Of a DNA stretch of 27,872 nt, positions 1 through 7,723 are shown in pieces. The notes beneath the pieces are model-generated. The model did not search any database. It saw nothing but the letters and a program-made list of their open reading frames with translations, and was not told the origin of the DNA. The stretch is from DAOPYE01 sp035352715 (GTDB taxonomy: Bacteria > Acidobacteriota > Holophagae > Holophagales > Holophagaceae): NCBI GenBank assembly GCA_035352715.1, contig DAOPYE010000028.1, forward strand, positions 1 to 27,872. The letters run 5' to 3'. The number at the start of each line of letters is the position of its first letter. Position 1 is the first letter of the stretch. Made by a program: the position numbers and the translations under genes.

Positions 1-2
1 TC

Positions 3-887
3 AATCAAGAAATCGCGGTGAGTGGCAACGATGAAATCGGTGAGGCTGCCAAGGGCTTCAATCACTACAACACGCAGCTCCGCGCCCGGATTCTGGAGGT
101 GGCGGCGTTTGCCGAGCGGGTGGCTTCGGGCAGCACCGAGCTATCGGCCTCCGCCGAGGAGATGACGCGCGCAGTTGAGGAGATCGCTCGCGTGAGTGAA
201 AGCCTGCACACCTCGGGTGAGCGGGTGGCCGGATCCATGCGGACGCTTTCCGAGAATGCGGAGCTGGTGGCCAGGAACACGCGCGAGAGCACCTTGGAGA
301 CGGATCAGGCTGCCGAGGAGACTTCTCGCAGCAGCGTGGCGGGTCATGAGGCCGTCAAAGGGATGGACGAGATTCAGGACACCACCGCCAGCATCGTAAA
401 AGCGGTGCGGGTCATCCAGGATCTGGCGCGTCAGACCAACCTGTTGAGCCTGAACGCCGCCATCGAGGCCGCCAAGGCTGGCGCGCAGGGCAAGGGCTTT
501 GCGGTCGTGGCCGAGGAAGTCCGCAAACTGGCCGAGCATTCGCGCACTGCGGCCAAGGAGATTGAAGGGCTGATCCAGCAATCCCAGGACGCGGTGGATG
601 GGGGCGTCCAGAACGTTCATCTGACTATGGAGAGCCTTGAGGGCATTCGCGTGCGCATTCATGCCTTGGCGGGCCGGATCCGCGAGATTGAATCCCATGC
701 CAAGCAGCAGGCCGGAACCAGTATGGATGTGGCCCGAATGATGGACGAAACGTCCATGGAGCTATCCCGGAATGCATCGTCCACCAGTGAACTCTCCGCC
801 ACGGTCCGCGAGATCGCACACACTTCCGAGGATCTAGCGCAGGTGGCCGATGGCCTGCGCAGGCTGGTGCGTGCCTTCAAACTATAG
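3..887 (+). CDS. Methyl-accepting chemotaxis protein, C-terminal part (5' end outside window)
   Basis: Cytoplasmic signalling half of a chemoreceptor, which passes ligand or redox signals to CheA/CheW. The frame is open from base 3, so the gene starts upstream; the GTG at 18 lies inside the HAMP domain and is not a credible start. The first visible residues (DEIGEAAKGFN) match the end of a HAMP domain. A long coiled coil follows, with the conserved receptor hairpin tip in the middle (QTNLLSLNAAIEAAKAG, then GKGFAVVAEEVRKLAEHS). This tip defines the MCP signal domain (MA) that contacts CheA and CheW. The second coiled-coil arm ends at VRAFKL with no CheR-binding pentapeptide. Sensor and membrane segments are not visible, so the ligand cannot be guessed. 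It converges with trigger factor across a strong hairpin. Confidence 0.95.
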   Translation, partial: NQEIAVSGNDEIGEAAKGFNHYNTQLRARILEVAAFAERVASGSTELSASAEEMTRAVEEIARVSESLHTSGERVAGSMRTLSENAELVARNTRESTLETDQAAEETSRSSVAGHEAVKGMDEIQDTTASIVKAVRVIQDLARQTNLLSLNAAIEAAKAGAQGKGFAVVAEEVRKLAEHSRTAAKEIEGLIQQSQDAVDGGVQNVHLTMESLEGIRVRIHALAGRIREIESHAKQQAGTSMDVARMMDETSMELSRNASSTSELSATVREIAHTSEDLAQVADGLRRLVRAFKL

Positions 888-900
888 AACGACGCCGTAG

Positions 901-938
901 AACGAGAGAGAGGGGGCTCGCGCCCCCTCTCTCTCGTT
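901..938. terminator. Strong hairpin between convergent genes (likely bidirectional terminator)
   Basis: A perfect 17-bp inverted repeat (901-917 with 922-938) closes a 4-nt TCGC loop. One arm is an (AG)n plus G5 tract. It sits between the stop of the chemoreceptor gene and the stop of trigger factor, where a shared terminator is expected. Neither side has a clean U-tract, so intrinsic termination is inferred from position and stem strength. Confidence 0.7.
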
Positions 939-951
939 GGTCCAAAAGAAA

Positions 952-2553
952 CTATTCGGCTTTGGCTTCCTTCTTCTTGGTCGCGCGCTTGGGCTTGGCT
1001 TCGGCGGCGGGAGCTTCGTCAGTCGAAGTGGCCTCGGTGCTGGAATCTTCGGCCTTGGCGGCCTTCTTGCGCGGGGTCTTCTTGGGGGCCTCTTCATTGG
1101 CATCGGCCGCAGCTTCGTCCGCATCGGCGGATTCAGGAGCTTCGTCGGCGGGCTTCACGGCGTTGGGCTCGCCGCCTTCCTGGCTCTCAAGCTCTCCGCC
1201 AGCCATGCCACCCGCATCGTAGCGGGCGGAGGGCAGGCCGGCTTCACGCTTGCGCTCCAGCTCGACCAGCGCGTCGAAGGCCTCCTTGTCCAGCAGTTCT
1301 TCGGTGACCTCGGCAAACGAGATCAGGCGCTCGAAGATCTTTTCAGTGCGCAGGCGACCCTTGATCTCCGTGGCCGAGCCGCGGCGCTCCAGTTCGGCCT
1401 TGAAGGCCTCCAGGGGCTGCTGGATGTGGTTTTCGGCGGCGATGCGGGCCACTTCGGCATCCAGATCCTCGCTGCTGACCTGGATGTCCTCGGCGTTCCC
1501 GATGGCCTGGAGCAGATAGCCGGAGCGCACCGCGCGCTGAGCGTCGCGCAGGCGGGCCTGGCGGTATGCACCCCAGTTGATCTTCTTGGGATCCAATCCC
1601 TGCTGTCCGGCGACAGACACCAGCTCCTGGCAGTAGTCATCGAGTTGCAGGGCGGTCATGGACGCGGGCACTTCGAAGGGCGCGGCGTCTAGCAGGGTGT
1701 CCAGCAGGGTGGACTGAAGACGGACGAAGGCGTCCTGCTCGGCGGCTTCTTCCAGCTTTTTGCGGATATCGGCCTTGAGGGCATCCAGCGATTCAAATTC
1801 GAGATCCTTGGCGAAGTCGTCGTTGAGTTCCGAGATTTCGCGCTTGCGCAGATCCTTCAGCGTGGCTTCATAGGCCACCTGCTTGCCCACCAGGCTGCGG
1901 TCGGCCATGCCTTCGGGCACGGTGAGGGTGAAGTTGCGCGTCTCGTCGACCTTCATGCCGAGGATCTCGGCGTCGAAGGGGCGATCCGGCGTGATCTGGA
2001 TGACCTGATCCTTGGCCTCCTGGGCCTTCATGCCCTGGGGCTTGACGCGGATGTTCAGCGTGGCGATGTGGCCTTCGGCGGCGGCGTCTTCCACGGGAAC
2101 GAACTTGGCGGACTCCTGGCGCAGGGTTTCCAGCTGCTCGTCCAGGGCCGTATCGTCGATGATGCACTTCTTCTTCGTGAGCTTCAGGCCCTTGTATTCA
2201 GGCGCCTTGACCTCGGGGGCCACGTCGAAGTGGACCACCAGCACGGCATCCTGGCCGTTCACCAGCTGCGCTTTTTCCAGCGCAGGGAAGGAGATGGGCT
2301 GCACGCCCGCCGCGTTGGCCGTGGCGCGGAAATGGCGCTTCACGAGGGTGTCGGCCACTTCGTTGTGGATATCGTTGCCGAAGCGGGCCATCAGCACGTC
2401 CTTGGGGGCCTTGCCGGGGCGGAATCCGGGAATGCGGACCTGGGCGCCAACCTTCGCGAACACCTTGCTGAACGCCTCGGAGACTTCGGCGGCGGGCACC
2501 GTGATGTCTACGGACTTGCGGGTGGGCGTGTGATGGGTGATTTCGGCCGACAT
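952..2553 (-). CDS. tig: Trigger factor with long charged C-terminal tail
   Basis: Ribosome-associated chaperone that binds nascent chains at the exit tunnel. The ribosome-docking signature GFRPGKAP is at residues 43-50 in the N-terminal domain (about 1-145). A divergent FKBP-like PPIase domain follows (about 150-240, with the FDAEILGMKVDE region), then the helical C-terminal chaperone domain (about 255-435). At 533 residues it is longer than the usual 430-450. The excess is a tail from about residue 440, first Glu/Asp/Ala-rich and then Lys/Ala-rich (PKKTPRKKAAKAE and similar), predicted disordered. The ATG at 2553 is preceded by CAGGAG. It lies just downstream of two tRNA genes on the same strand. 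In many bacteria tig precedes clpP/clpX; here it is last before a convergent terminator. Confidence 0.96.
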   Translation of the reverse strand: MSAEITHHTPTRKSVDITVPAAEVSEAFSKVFAKVGAQVRIPGFRPGKAPKDVLMARFGNDIHNEVADTLVKRHFRATANAAGVQPISFPALEKAQLVNGQDAVLVVHFDVAPEVKAPEYKGLKLTKKKCIIDDTALDEQLETLRQESAKFVPVEDAAAEGHIATLNIRVKPQGMKAQEAKDQVIQITPDRPFDAEILGMKVDETRNFTLTVPEGMADRSLVGKQVAYEATLKDLRKREISELNDDFAKDLEFESLDALKADIRKKLEEAAEQDAFVRLQSTLLDTLLDAAPFEVPASMTALQLDDYCQELVSVAGQQGLDPKKINWGAYRQARLRDAQRAVRSGYLLQAIGNAEDIQVSSEDLDAEVARIAAENHIQQPLEAFKAELERRGSATEIKGRLRTEKIFERLISFAEVTEELLDKEAFDALVELERKREAGLPSARYDAGGMAGGELESQEGGEPNAVKPADEAPESADADEAAADANEEAPKKTPRKKAAKAEDSSTEATSTDEAPAAEAKPKRATKKKEAKAE

Positions 2554-2605
2554 GAACGCTCCTGGTGTGTATTTCGTTTCGCGGTTGAAGGGGGGAACGG
2601 ATGCT

Positions 2606-2690
2606 TGGTGCGAACGGAGGGACTCGAACCCTCACGACGTGAGTCGCTGGAACCTAAATCCAGTGCGTCTACCAGTTCCGCCACGCTCGC
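2606..2690 (-). tRNA. tRNA-Leu (anticodon UAG), CCA encoded
   Basis: On the minus strand the acceptor GCGAGCG (5') pairs with CGTTCGC (3') with one G-U pair, followed by discriminator A and an encoded CCA. The anticodon stem CTGGA/TCCAG encloses loop TTTAGGT, giving UAG. A variable arm built from GACTCACGTCGTGAG marks a class II tRNA, as expected for Leu. The T-loop is TTCGAGT. It is 15 nt downstream of tRNA-Arg and probably co-transcribed with it. Confidence 0.95.
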
Positions 2691-2705
2691 CAATCTGTCA
2701 TTTCG

Positions 2706-2782
2706 TGGTGCGCCCGGAGCGACTCGAACGCCCGACCCTCAGGTTCGAAGCCTGATGCTCTATCCAGCTGAGCTACGGGCGC
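2706..2782 (-). tRNA. tRNA-Arg (anticodon UCG), CCA encoded
   Basis: On the minus strand the acceptor GCGCCCG pairs with CGGGCGC, followed by A and CCA. The D-arm is AGCTCAGCTGGATAGAGCA. The anticodon stem TCAGG/CCTGA encloses CTTCGAA, giving UCG. The variable loop is short and the T-arm is GGGCGTTCGAGTCGCTC, with imperfect stem pairing. It is first of a two-tRNA pair upstream of trigger factor. Confidence 0.95.
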
Positions 2783-2864
2783 AACACGAACCTTCGAGTC
2801 TACCAAGCAATGCTGCGAGATTCGAGTCTTGGATGTGAGATTGGTTCGGCGGCGCTGGAGGTCC

Positions 2865-3830
2865 TCAGACGGCGAGGCTCCAGGCATCCTCCACCGCGTG
2901 CTGCCGCAGGGACGCCAGCTCGCTGGGGCTCAATCCAAGGGCCTGGGCCTGGGCCCATTCGGAAGGGATATCGCACGGGATCACGCCGGGGTCGTCGGTC
3001 CCCAGGGCGCAGCGCACGCCCGCACGCAAGAGCCGGGGCAGGGGGTGATCACCGAGATCGGGCACCAGCGTCCGGTTGGAGGTGATGCAGATATCCAGAG
3101 GGATACGGCGCTCGGCCAGCAGTTCCAGCGTGGCCGGGTCGTTCGCGGCACGGACGCCGTGGACGATGCGCTCGGCGCCGCCTTCCAGGATCGCTTCCCT
3201 CACGTTGCTGCCGGGGCCGTTCTCGCCGGCATGCGCGGCGATGCGCAGTCCCGCGGCCCGGGCGCGATCGAAGACCTTGGCCCATTCGCGGAAAGGGACC
3301 CGCTCGAGCCCGCCCGTGGAGAACCCAACGATCCACGTGGGCTTGTCCAGCAAGACGAGATCTAGCACCTCATGCCCGTGCTGCACGCCGAAGTGGTTCA
3401 CCGCGTCGATGATGACGGCCACCTTCACGCCCTGGGCCTCGGCGTCGCGGATGCCATCTTCCATGCCCTGCCAAAGCTCATCCAGGCTCAGGAAGGCGCT
3501 TTCCTTCACCAGGAAATGGGGCGACAGCCAGAGATCCAGTCCCCGCAGTCCCTCGCCCGCCGGGGCCAAACGAGAGACGCAGGCGCGAACGGTTTCGCGG
3601 ACAACATCCCGTCCGCGGAGAAAGCCACAGGCGAAGAAGAAAGCCTGGATGAAGGCTTCGAAATCGACGAGATCCCGTCGCCAAAGGGCTTCGAGAGACT
3701 CGGGGATGGGCTTGCCCATCTCCTGGGCCTGCGCCCGGATCCAGCCCGCATCGAGGCTGCCTTCCAAGTGGGCGTGCCGATCGACGCGGGGCGCGCGAGG
3801 AGGCTGTGGGGATGGCGCGAGGGCGGACAT
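2865..3830 (-). CDS. Adenosine deaminase-family amidohydrolase
   Basis: Predicted metal-dependent hydrolase that deaminates adenosine, adenine or a related purine (321 aa). Zinc ligands appear as HAHLEGS (His19, His21). Further motifs are IAAHAGE (zinc His and catalytic Glu), RIVHG (catalytic His region), ICITSN and GTDDPGV (catalytic and zinc Asp). Their order matches the ADA family TIM barrel; length is typical. I chose the ATG at 3830 because the open frame upstream overlaps the zinc-ribbon gene in another phase, and because this ATG lies one base after that gene's stop (TAG-C-ATG), implying translational coupling. The exact substrate (adenosine, adenine, or a modified nucleoside as in the ADAL/MTA deaminase branches) cannot be set from motifs alone. 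Confidence 0.9.
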   Translation of the reverse strand: MSALAPSPQPPRAPRVDRHAHLEGSLDAGWIRAQAQEMGKPIPESLEALWRRDLVDFEAFIQAFFFACGFLRGRDVVRETVRACVSRLAPAGEGLRGLDLWLSPHFLVKESAFLSLDELWQGMEDGIRDAEAQGVKVAVIIDAVNHFGVQHGHEVLDLVLLDKPTWIVGFSTGGLERVPFREWAKVFDRARAAGLRIAAHAGENGPGSNVREAILEGGAERIVHGVRAANDPATLELLAERRIPLDICITSNRTLVPDLGDHPLPRLLRAGVRCALGTDDPGVIPCDIPSEWAQAQALGLSPSELASLRQHAVEDAWSLAV

Positions 3831-3831
3831 G

Positions 3832-4122
3832 CTACTCGTCGTAGTCGTCCATGTTGAGATCGCCAGGATCCACCCCTTCCGCACGGGCGCCGGAGATGCC
3901 CAAGCTTTCCACCTCGCCGTCCTCGGCAACCACTTCCACCTCGTCGGGAGCGAAATCATCCTCGATCTGGATGGCCGCTTTTTCCTTCTTTGGTGCCTTG
4001 GGCTTTGCCGGGGCGTCCTTTTGATTGGAGCCGCACTTGGGGCAAACTGCTTCCGGTTTGGTGAAGTCGTAGAACTTCGAACCGCATGAAAAACAGACCC
4101 ATTTCTTACCCAGATTCGCCAT
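3832..4122 (-). CDS. FYDLN-acid (TIGR02300-like) zinc-ribbon protein
   Basis: Small acidic protein of 96 aa. A zinc ribbon is formed by Cys10-x2-Cys13 and Cys27-x2-Cys30, with the signature SKFYDF at 15-20 (FYDLN in the founding family). A Lys/Ala/Pro linker follows, then a strongly acidic tail ending DDYDE. Function is unknown for the family; a nucleic-acid or protein adaptor role is only a guess. The ATG at 4122 matches the conserved start MANLGKKW; an in-frame ATG at 4161 would add 13 non-conserved residues. Its stop is one base from the deaminase start, so the two are probably translated from one mRNA. Confidence 0.88.
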   Translation of the reverse strand: MANLGKKWVCFSCGSKFYDFTKPEAVCPKCGSNQKDAPAKPKAPKKEKAAIQIEDDFAPDEVEVVAEDGEVESLGISGARAEGVDPGDLNMDDYDE

Positions 4123-4181
4123 GGTTTCCCCAGAAGCCTTAAAGGACCAAGGGTGTACCACAACTGGTATCAGATGTCACC

Positions 4182-5204
4182 CTAGGGGTGCGGATTCCAT
4201 GGGGCTGGTCCGAGCTTTGATGGGTCATTTTCGCATAGCTGGCTAATGACAGTCTGGTAAAAAATCAAGTGACGATTCTCTGTGTCCGCACCGTAGCGTT
4301 CCACGAAGGCCGCGCGGCTCCGGTCCAGTTCGTCCTTGAGCACGCCGTAGAGGTTGCTGATCTGTCGGCCCTGCGTGACTTTCGCAGGGAAGTAGAGCTC
4401 GATGTCCCCCACCAGCACGCGGGCGCTGCGCTCAGCATTGGTGCGGATCTTGGGGTCCAGCGCCGGAGTGCTGGGATCGGCGAGGGTTTCCGGGATGTGC
4501 TGCGTCGGGGCGGAAGGTGGAGGCTCGATGTGCGTGGCCGTTTTCTCTTCTTCCCGCTGGCTGACGATGACGGATAGCGCGGACTCAGCGCTATGCACCA
4601 GGGCGCGGATATGGCTGGGGTGATCGATGACCTGGCGAAGCCCGCTGTCCACCAGCAGGATGGCGACGGTCTTTCGGCGCAGCCGCAGGGCCAGGATGCG
4701 CGCACTGGAAGCCTCGAAGCGGCTCAGGGGCGCAAGCAGGGCCGAATAGGCGGGCCCGGGGCTGTCGATAAGTGTGCCGATCCCCTGGAGCAGGGGTTCC
4801 AGTTCTGAGGGAGGCACCACGGGAGGCGCATTGCGCGGCGGCGCGGGCTCGAAGCCACGGCTGTGGTAGAGGGTGGCGATGCCCTGCTTGATCACGAAAA
4901 GGGCGCTACGTTCCGCAAAGGGCTGGAGGGCTTCCAGGAGCCGCTTCAGCACCTCGCCCTGGCTGGTGGCAGATTCGATGAGATCCAGTCCGTGCCCCAG
5001 GTCCGTCTCCGTATCCGAGGCGAGGCCCAAGGAGGGCGGCGGTGCCATCTGATCCTGGATCTTCTCCAGGAGCCCGGCGTCGGGCGTCAGCCGTCCCATG
5101 CCTTCCTCCCAGGTCAGCATGATCTGCTCACGCAGCGCCTGGTGGCGATCCTGGATCCATTCGTGGATCAGCGATTTGATGTTTTCCGGTGCATCGAGGG
5201 TCAT
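4182..5204 (-). CDS. Uncharacterised protein with possible GAF-like domain
   Basis: A 340-aa soluble protein with no signal peptide or membrane segment, and no function I can name. A helical N-terminus (about 1-70) precedes a region (about 75-220) whose alternating strands and helices (RSALFVIKQGIATLYHSRGF, ARILALRLRRKTVAILLVDSG) resemble a degenerate GAF sensor. A Pro-rich linker (about 225-255) leads to a C-terminal helical block (RSARVLVGDIELYFPAKVTQ, then a GVLKDELDRSRAAFVERYG region). Similar C-terminal blocks occur, as I recall, in uncharacterised acidobacterial and deltaproteobacterial proteins. It is transcribed divergently from the STAS/HATPase/PP2C operon, so a signalling link is possible but unproven. 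The ATG at 5204 opens on MTLDAPENIKS. Confidence 0.75.
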   Translation of the reverse strand: MTLDAPENIKSLIHEWIQDRHQALREQIMLTWEEGMGRLTPDAGLLEKIQDQMAPPPSLGLASDTETDLGHGLDLIESATSQGEVLKRLLEALQPFAERSALFVIKQGIATLYHSRGFEPAPPRNAPPVVPPSELEPLLQGIGTLIDSPGPAYSALLAPLSRFEASSARILALRLRRKTVAILLVDSGLRQVIDHPSHIRALVHSAESALSVIVSQREEEKTATHIEPPPSAPTQHIPETLADPSTPALDPKIRTNAERSARVLVGDIELYFPAKVTQGRQISNLYGVLKDELDRSRAAFVERYGADTENRHLIFYQTVISQLCENDPSKLGPAPWNPHP

Positions 5205-5315
5205 TTGTGGGCCTGGGGATCCCCCGAAGGGTACTCCAATTCCTGTTGAAACTCACGCGAACTGGCATTTGGGCGTCGGTGACGATAGGATGCCTGCAGT
5301 TGTTTGGAGCTTGGG

Positions 5316-5669
5316 ATGGCTGACCTTTCGATCCATGTCCGCGAATCGAGCGGCGCCACGGTGGTGCAACCGGAGGGCTTCATCAATGCCCACACGGTGC
5401 GACAGTTCGAAAGCGCCCTGGAAGAGATCGTCAAGTCTGGGCGATACACCATCCTGCTCAATTGCGCGGCCCTGAACTACATCAGTTCCGCGGGACTCGG
5501 CGCCATCATGGGGCTCATCGAGACGGTGCGCGAAAACGGCGGTGATATTCTGCTGTGCAGCCTTCAGGAGAACGTCTTCGCCATCTTCGATACGCTGGGC
5601 TTCACGGAGCTATACAAGGTGTTCGCCAGTGAGGACGATGCGCTGCTTTCGCTGGCGGGGAAGGTCTGA
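5316..5669 (+). CDS. STAS-domain anti-sigma factor antagonist (RsbV/SpoIIAA-like)
   Basis: Single STAS domain, 117 aa. In partner switching the unphosphorylated form binds the HATPase kinase/anti-sigma factor and releases its target; the kinase inactivates it by Ser phosphorylation and a PP2C phosphatase restores it. The phospho-loop is NYISSAGLGAI (Ser57-Ser58). The fold elements VVQPEGFINAHTVRQFESAL and TILLNCAALNYI are typical. I chose ATG 5316 over the in-frame TTG at 5304 because TTGGAG lies a few bases upstream and MADLSIHV starts the first strand. Its stop abuts the GTG of the HATPase gene (TGA-GTG), and the phosphatase follows. Confidence 0.93.
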   Translation: MADLSIHVRESSGATVVQPEGFINAHTVRQFESALEEIVKSGRYTILLNCAALNYISSAGLGAIMGLIETVRENGGDILLCSLQENVFAIFDTLGFTELYKVFASEDDALLSLAGKV

Positions 5670-6101
5670 GTGGCTACAGCAACGGATCTTGAAAACTTCC
5701 GACTCCTCATTCCGAGTCAGACGCGCTACTTGAACCTCGTGACGGGGCTGGCCAAGCGGGCCTCCACCGTTGCGGGCATGGACGACGCCACCGCTGCTAA
5801 AGTCTCTATCGCCGTGGATGAAGCCATCACCAACGTCATCATGCATGCCTACCAGGGCGAGAGCGATCATCTGGTGGACATAGAGCTCCGCTTCACCGGG
5901 ACCGCCCTGGAGATCCACATCTGGCACACGGGACGCGGGCTTCAGCAGGACGAGGTGGTGCTGCCTGATCCCAGCGAATATGTGAAACATCCCCGAAAGG
6001 GCGGGCTTGGGCTGCTGCTCATGAGTCGCTTTATGGACGAAGTGCACTTCGAGGAGCGCGCCGGGCGTGCCGAATGCTGCATGATCAAGCGCGTGAGCTA
6101 G
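5670..6101 (+). CDS. RsbW-like serine kinase / anti-sigma factor (HATPase_c_2)
   Basis: A GHKL ATPase of 143 aa, predicted to phosphorylate the STAS partner and to sequester a sigma factor or other target. The N-box is DEAITNVIMHAY (Glu51 catalytic base, Asn55 Mg2+ ligand). The G2-like ATP-lid segment is KGGLGLLLMSRFMDEV. The start is GTG at 5670, immediately after the STAS stop, so coupling is very likely; no ATG fits. No sigma factor is encoded nearby, so the target is elsewhere, or the module controls something other than a sigma factor, as seen in several Gram-negative switches. Confidence 0.92.
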   Translation: MATATDLENFRLLIPSQTRYLNLVTGLAKRASTVAGMDDATAAKVSIAVDEAITNVIMHAYQGESDHLVDIELRFTGTALEIHIWHTGRGLQQDEVVLPDPSEYVKHPRKGGLGLLLMSRFMDEVHFEERAGRAECCMIKRVS

Positions 6102-6115
6102 CCGGTAGACGCCCG

Positions 6116-7711
6116 ATGTCTTCCACCGGTTCCCCATCGCCCTTCGACCGCTTGCGGGAGTTGTCCCTCCGGACGCCCGAAGGCGCGCAGGAGCTTCTGC
6201 CCATCGTGGACTTTCTGGAGACCTTTCCAGAACAGGCCACGGAGGAGGCGCTGGTCCATCTGGTGGGCGTCACGGCGCTGGGCATCGCCAAGGCCAGCCA
6301 GGGCGGCATCTGGGACCGCCGCAACTGGCTGTTCCTGAGGGGCGGCGCGCCCGCGTTTCCCACCAATCCTGGTTCGGGCTGGATCACGCTGCCCTGGACC
6401 TATGGCGATTCCGAATACGGTTGGCTGGTGCTGCGCACCGAGCAGGCGCCGACGGCCCTGAACCTGCTGCTCTCCATCTCTGCACCCCTGCTGGCTTGGC
6501 GCCGCCTGGAGGCGATGCGAAGCGAGCAGAACCGCGTCATGGCGCTTCAGCTCTCGCGCATGAACACGCTGTTCGATCTCACCCGCAGCCTCGTGGAGAT
6601 GGAGCGCAAAGAAGATCTGCTATTGCTGGCGGCCAACACCGTCATGGCCGAATTCCTGATCAGCCGCCTGCTGGTCGTGGGGCCCGATGGCACCGTGCTC
6701 TTCAGTCGCGGGCTTGGCAATCTGCCCGCCGTCCTGGCGCCCGAGGAGCTTCAAGAGCTGATCGCCGACAAGGGCCTGAACCACGTCACGGAGCTGCAGG
6801 ACCAGGAGCGCAGCCACGGCTTCGCCTACATCGCCCAGCCCGGTCGCGGCATGTTGAGCGATGACGACGAGTTGTTCCTGCACACGATCCTGAACATCAC
6901 CTCCTCGCACCTCACCAGCCAGGAACTGCGAGAATCCCGCATCCAGTCGCTCCAGTTGGAAAAGGATCTGGAAGTGGCCCGCAACATCCAGCGCCGCATC
7001 CTGCCCAAGCGGCTTCCGGAGCCGGAAGGCTGGGAATGCACCGCCGCCAATCTTCCGTACCAGGCCGTGGGGGGCGATCTCTACGATCTGTGGATGGCTT
7101 CGGATGGCGGCAACGATCCCCGCCTGCACCTGGCCGTGGGCGATATCTCCGGCAAGGGCCTGCCGGCTTCGTTGATGATGACCCAGCTCTCGGCCTTCCT
7201 TCGGGCCATGGGCGATCGCCGCGTTCCCGATTGGGGCGCCCTGTCCCTGCGCTTGAACCGGCGCATGAACGAGGTGCGCGACCGCAACCGCTACGCCACG
7301 CTTTTTGTGGGCAGCCTCAACCCCGCCAATGGGGATATGCGCTACGTCAACGCCGGGCACAATCCGCCGCTGCTGGTGCCGGCCGATGGCGGCCCTGTTC
7401 AGCGGCTGGATCCCACGGGGCCCATGGTTGGCCTGCTTCCGGGCGCGACCTTCAAGGAAGGCCACGCCACCGTCCATCCGGGGGATGTGCTGATCCTCTT
7501 CACTGATGGCGTGGTGGAGGCCGAGGATATCCACGGCAACCAGCTGGGCGAGACGCCACTCATCGACGTCGTGCGTCAGAATCCAGAAGCCAGCGCGGAC
7601 GAGCTTTTCGAGAAGCTGATGGTCCGCACGCTGGAGCACATGGAGGGCGGCGGTTTCCAGGATGACGTGACCTTGGTCGTGATTCGCCGCTTGCCTGAAA
7701 ACCTGCACTGA
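6116..7711 (+). CDS. GAF-PP2C (SpoIIE/RsbU-type) serine phosphatase
   Basis: A 531-aa protein that should dephosphorylate the STAS protein and so act as the input arm of the switch. The N-terminal half (about 30-150) is a poorly conserved sensor-like region. A GAF-like domain (about 150-280, including FLISRLLVVGPDGTVLFSRG) follows, then a short coiled coil (SLQLEKDLEVARNIQRRILP) typical of RsbU-type enzymes. The PP2C_SIG domain carries VGGDLYDLW, VGDISGKGLPASLMM, NAGHNPPLLV, LFTDGVVEAED and QDDVTLVVIRR, including the metal-binding Asp residues. No transmembrane segment is seen. ATG 6116 avoids a 28-bp overlap required by the alternative ATG at 6074; neither has a strong RBS. Confidence 0.93.
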   Translation: MSSTGSPSPFDRLRELSLRTPEGAQELLPIVDFLETFPEQATEEALVHLVGVTALGIAKASQGGIWDRRNWLFLRGGAPAFPTNPGSGWITLPWTYGDSEYGWLVLRTEQAPTALNLLLSISAPLLAWRRLEAMRSEQNRVMALQLSRMNTLFDLTRSLVEMERKEDLLLLAANTVMAEFLISRLLVVGPDGTVLFSRGLGNLPAVLAPEELQELIADKGLNHVTELQDQERSHGFAYIAQPGRGMLSDDDELFLHTILNITSSHLTSQELRESRIQSLQLEKDLEVARNIQRRILPKRLPEPEGWECTAANLPYQAVGGDLYDLWMASDGGNDPRLHLAVGDISGKGLPASLMMTQLSAFLRAMGDRRVPDWGALSLRLNRRMNEVRDRNRYATLFVGSLNPANGDMRYVNAGHNPPLLVPADGGPVQRLDPTGPMVGLLPGATFKEGHATVHPGDVLILFTDGVVEAEDIHGNQLGETPLIDVVRQNPEASADELFEKLMVRTLEHMEGGGFQDDVTLVVIRRLPENLH

Positions 7712-7723
7712 GGGAGAGCATCC

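Noticed and set aside
2865..4163. Deaminase starting at 4163 (432 aa)
   Set aside because: The first 111 codons overlap the zinc-ribbon gene in another phase and lack ADA features; the coupled ATG at 3830 precedes the HAHLEGS motif correctly.
5205..5315. Sigma-54 or sigma-70 promoter for the STAS operon
   Set aside because: TTGAAA and TGGCAT-like boxes exist but no pairing had correct spacing and a good second element, so I did not call a site.
6620..7708. 362-aa minus-strand open frame opposite the phosphatase
   Set aside because: His/Gly/Gln-rich shadow of the PP2C gene without any recognisable motif.
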